NCBI GenBank assembly: GCA_021324155.1
Contig: JAJPJQ010000038.1
Coordinates: 19,904 to 83,903 of the forward strand
DNA from: Pseudomonadota bacterium
GTDB lineage: Bacteria; Desulfobacterota; Binatia; UBA9968
Reading direction: 5' to 3'
Length of the DNA stretch: 64,000 nucleotides
Shown here piece by piece: positions 63,732-64,000 of the stretch (position 1 is the stretch's first letter; each line of letters opens with the position of its first letter). The position numbers and the translations under genes were made by a program. The notes under the pieces were generated by a model that was not told where the DNA came from, ran no database searches, and saw nothing but the letters and a program-made list of their open reading frames with translations.

Positions 63732-64000
63732 ATGCCATTCCTTCCCTCCGCCGCGTCGACGATGAGACCGATCATGGACGTCGTCGTCACACTCAAGCCC
63801 GAATGGTACGACAAGTTACTGGCGAGCGCGCGGCCGCAGTCCAAGGCCGAAGCCTGCCTGCAAAGCGCGACGAATCGCCAGGTCCCCGGCGGCACGGAAT
63901 CGGAGTTTGTCCTGCGCTGCGATGAGCATACGATCGCCCTCATTGCGGCACTCGCCGACGTCGCTTGCCCGGAGGCGATCCCCGCGATGCTGACCGCATA
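63732..64000 (+). CDS. Possible hypothetical gene cut by window edge
   Basis: An open frame from ATG 63732 (also ATG 63762 and 63774) runs to the edge, with TA as the last two bases, so it may stop there. The translation from 63774 (VVVTLKPEWYDKLLAS ... LRCDEHTIALIAALADVAC) looks protein-like with a reasonable GC-rich codon pattern, but I recognise no family and see no ribosome site. The 63533-63731 gap upstream is AT-richer than coding DNA and shows no clear promoter. Confidence 0.3.
   Translation, partial: MPFLPSAASTMRPIMDVVVTLKPEWYDKLLASARPQSKAEACLQSATNRQVPGGTESEFVLRCDEHTIALIAALADVACPEAIPAMLTA

Overview
The window is GC-rich, densely coded bacterial chromosome. Most neighbouring genes share or overlap stop and start codons, and no gene-free stretch exceeds about 300 bases. 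There are no rRNA or tRNA genes, transposases, CRISPR arrays or phage genes. The gene content suggests an uncultivated, metabolically versatile soil or groundwater proteobacterium-like lineage (Desulfobacterota/Binatota/Methylomirabilota-like). It includes a biotin-dependent acyl-CoA carboxylase, a tripartite tricarboxylate (Tct/Bug) transporter, an Hdr-like Fe-S oxidoreductase, several amidohydrolases, TatAC, TldD/TldE and a sigma54 activator. That placement is an inference from content only.

Layout. 1-2.7 kb: fatty-acid synthesis (fabF, fabH) and a histone-deacetylase-like hydrolase on the minus strand. 2.8-3.8 kb: tatA and tatC. 3.8-8.3 kb: a minus-strand operon for an acyl-CoA carboxylase (carboxyltransferase, biotin carboxylase, biotin carrier) ending in a pyruvoyl-dependent arginine decarboxylase; its promoter carries a 17-bp operator-like palindrome. 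8.3-12.3 kb: M24 peptidase, glycerophosphodiesterase, histidine kinase and HEAT-repeat protein. 12.3-17.8 kb: a visibly more AT-rich island with two large exported proteins. 17.8-19.3 kb: a glycosyltransferase. 19.34-19.55 kb: a compact small-RNA/micro-ORF transcription unit with its own promoter, strong Shine-Dalgarno, three hairpins and a terminator. 19.6-22.5 kb: PgeF and a sigma54 enhancer-binding protein.

23.5-37.65 kb is the most interesting part: a co-directional, largely overlapping run of PAP2 phosphatase, a membrane protein, a B12/radical-SAM enzyme, an amidohydrolase, a second membrane protein, an LplT-PlsC-Aas triple fusion, an ICMT-like methyltransferase, a KASIII-like enzyme with rearranged catalytic residues, an AurF-like diiron oxygenase, a carrier protein, an amino acid:[carrier protein] ligase (seryl-tRNA-synthetase-like), a reductase, a phosphopantetheinyl transferase, a ferritin-like diiron protein and a second carrier protein. 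Two sigma54 (-24/-12) promoters read into this run. Each has a CCGCCTAAT element about 110 bp upstream, and the sigma54 activator gene lies just before the first. I infer one regulated pathway making an amino-acid-derived lipid or small molecule.

37.7-44.4 kb: bioB, an EamA transporter, an HMA-like small protein, tldE/tldD, a type II GAPDH-like enzyme and a DUF192 lipoprotein. 44.5-50.4 kb: Fe-S oxidoreductase, IclR and Rrf2 regulators, and trpE-trpG preceded by a trp attenuator whose leader peptide has tandem Trp codons. 50.4-58.9 kb: a 14-repeat FG-GAP protein, a D-2-hydroxyacid dehydrogenase, two amidohydrolases, a lipoprotein, a DUF1152 protein and an MFS transporter. 58.9-63.5 kb: a DUF1992 protein, a solute-binding protein and tctB-tctA-tctC. 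The right end holds a possible truncated gene.

Two patterns recur. Many promoters place the -10 box so close to the start codon that the mRNA would be leaderless or nearly so. AT-rich imperfect inverted repeats sit in several intergenic gaps.
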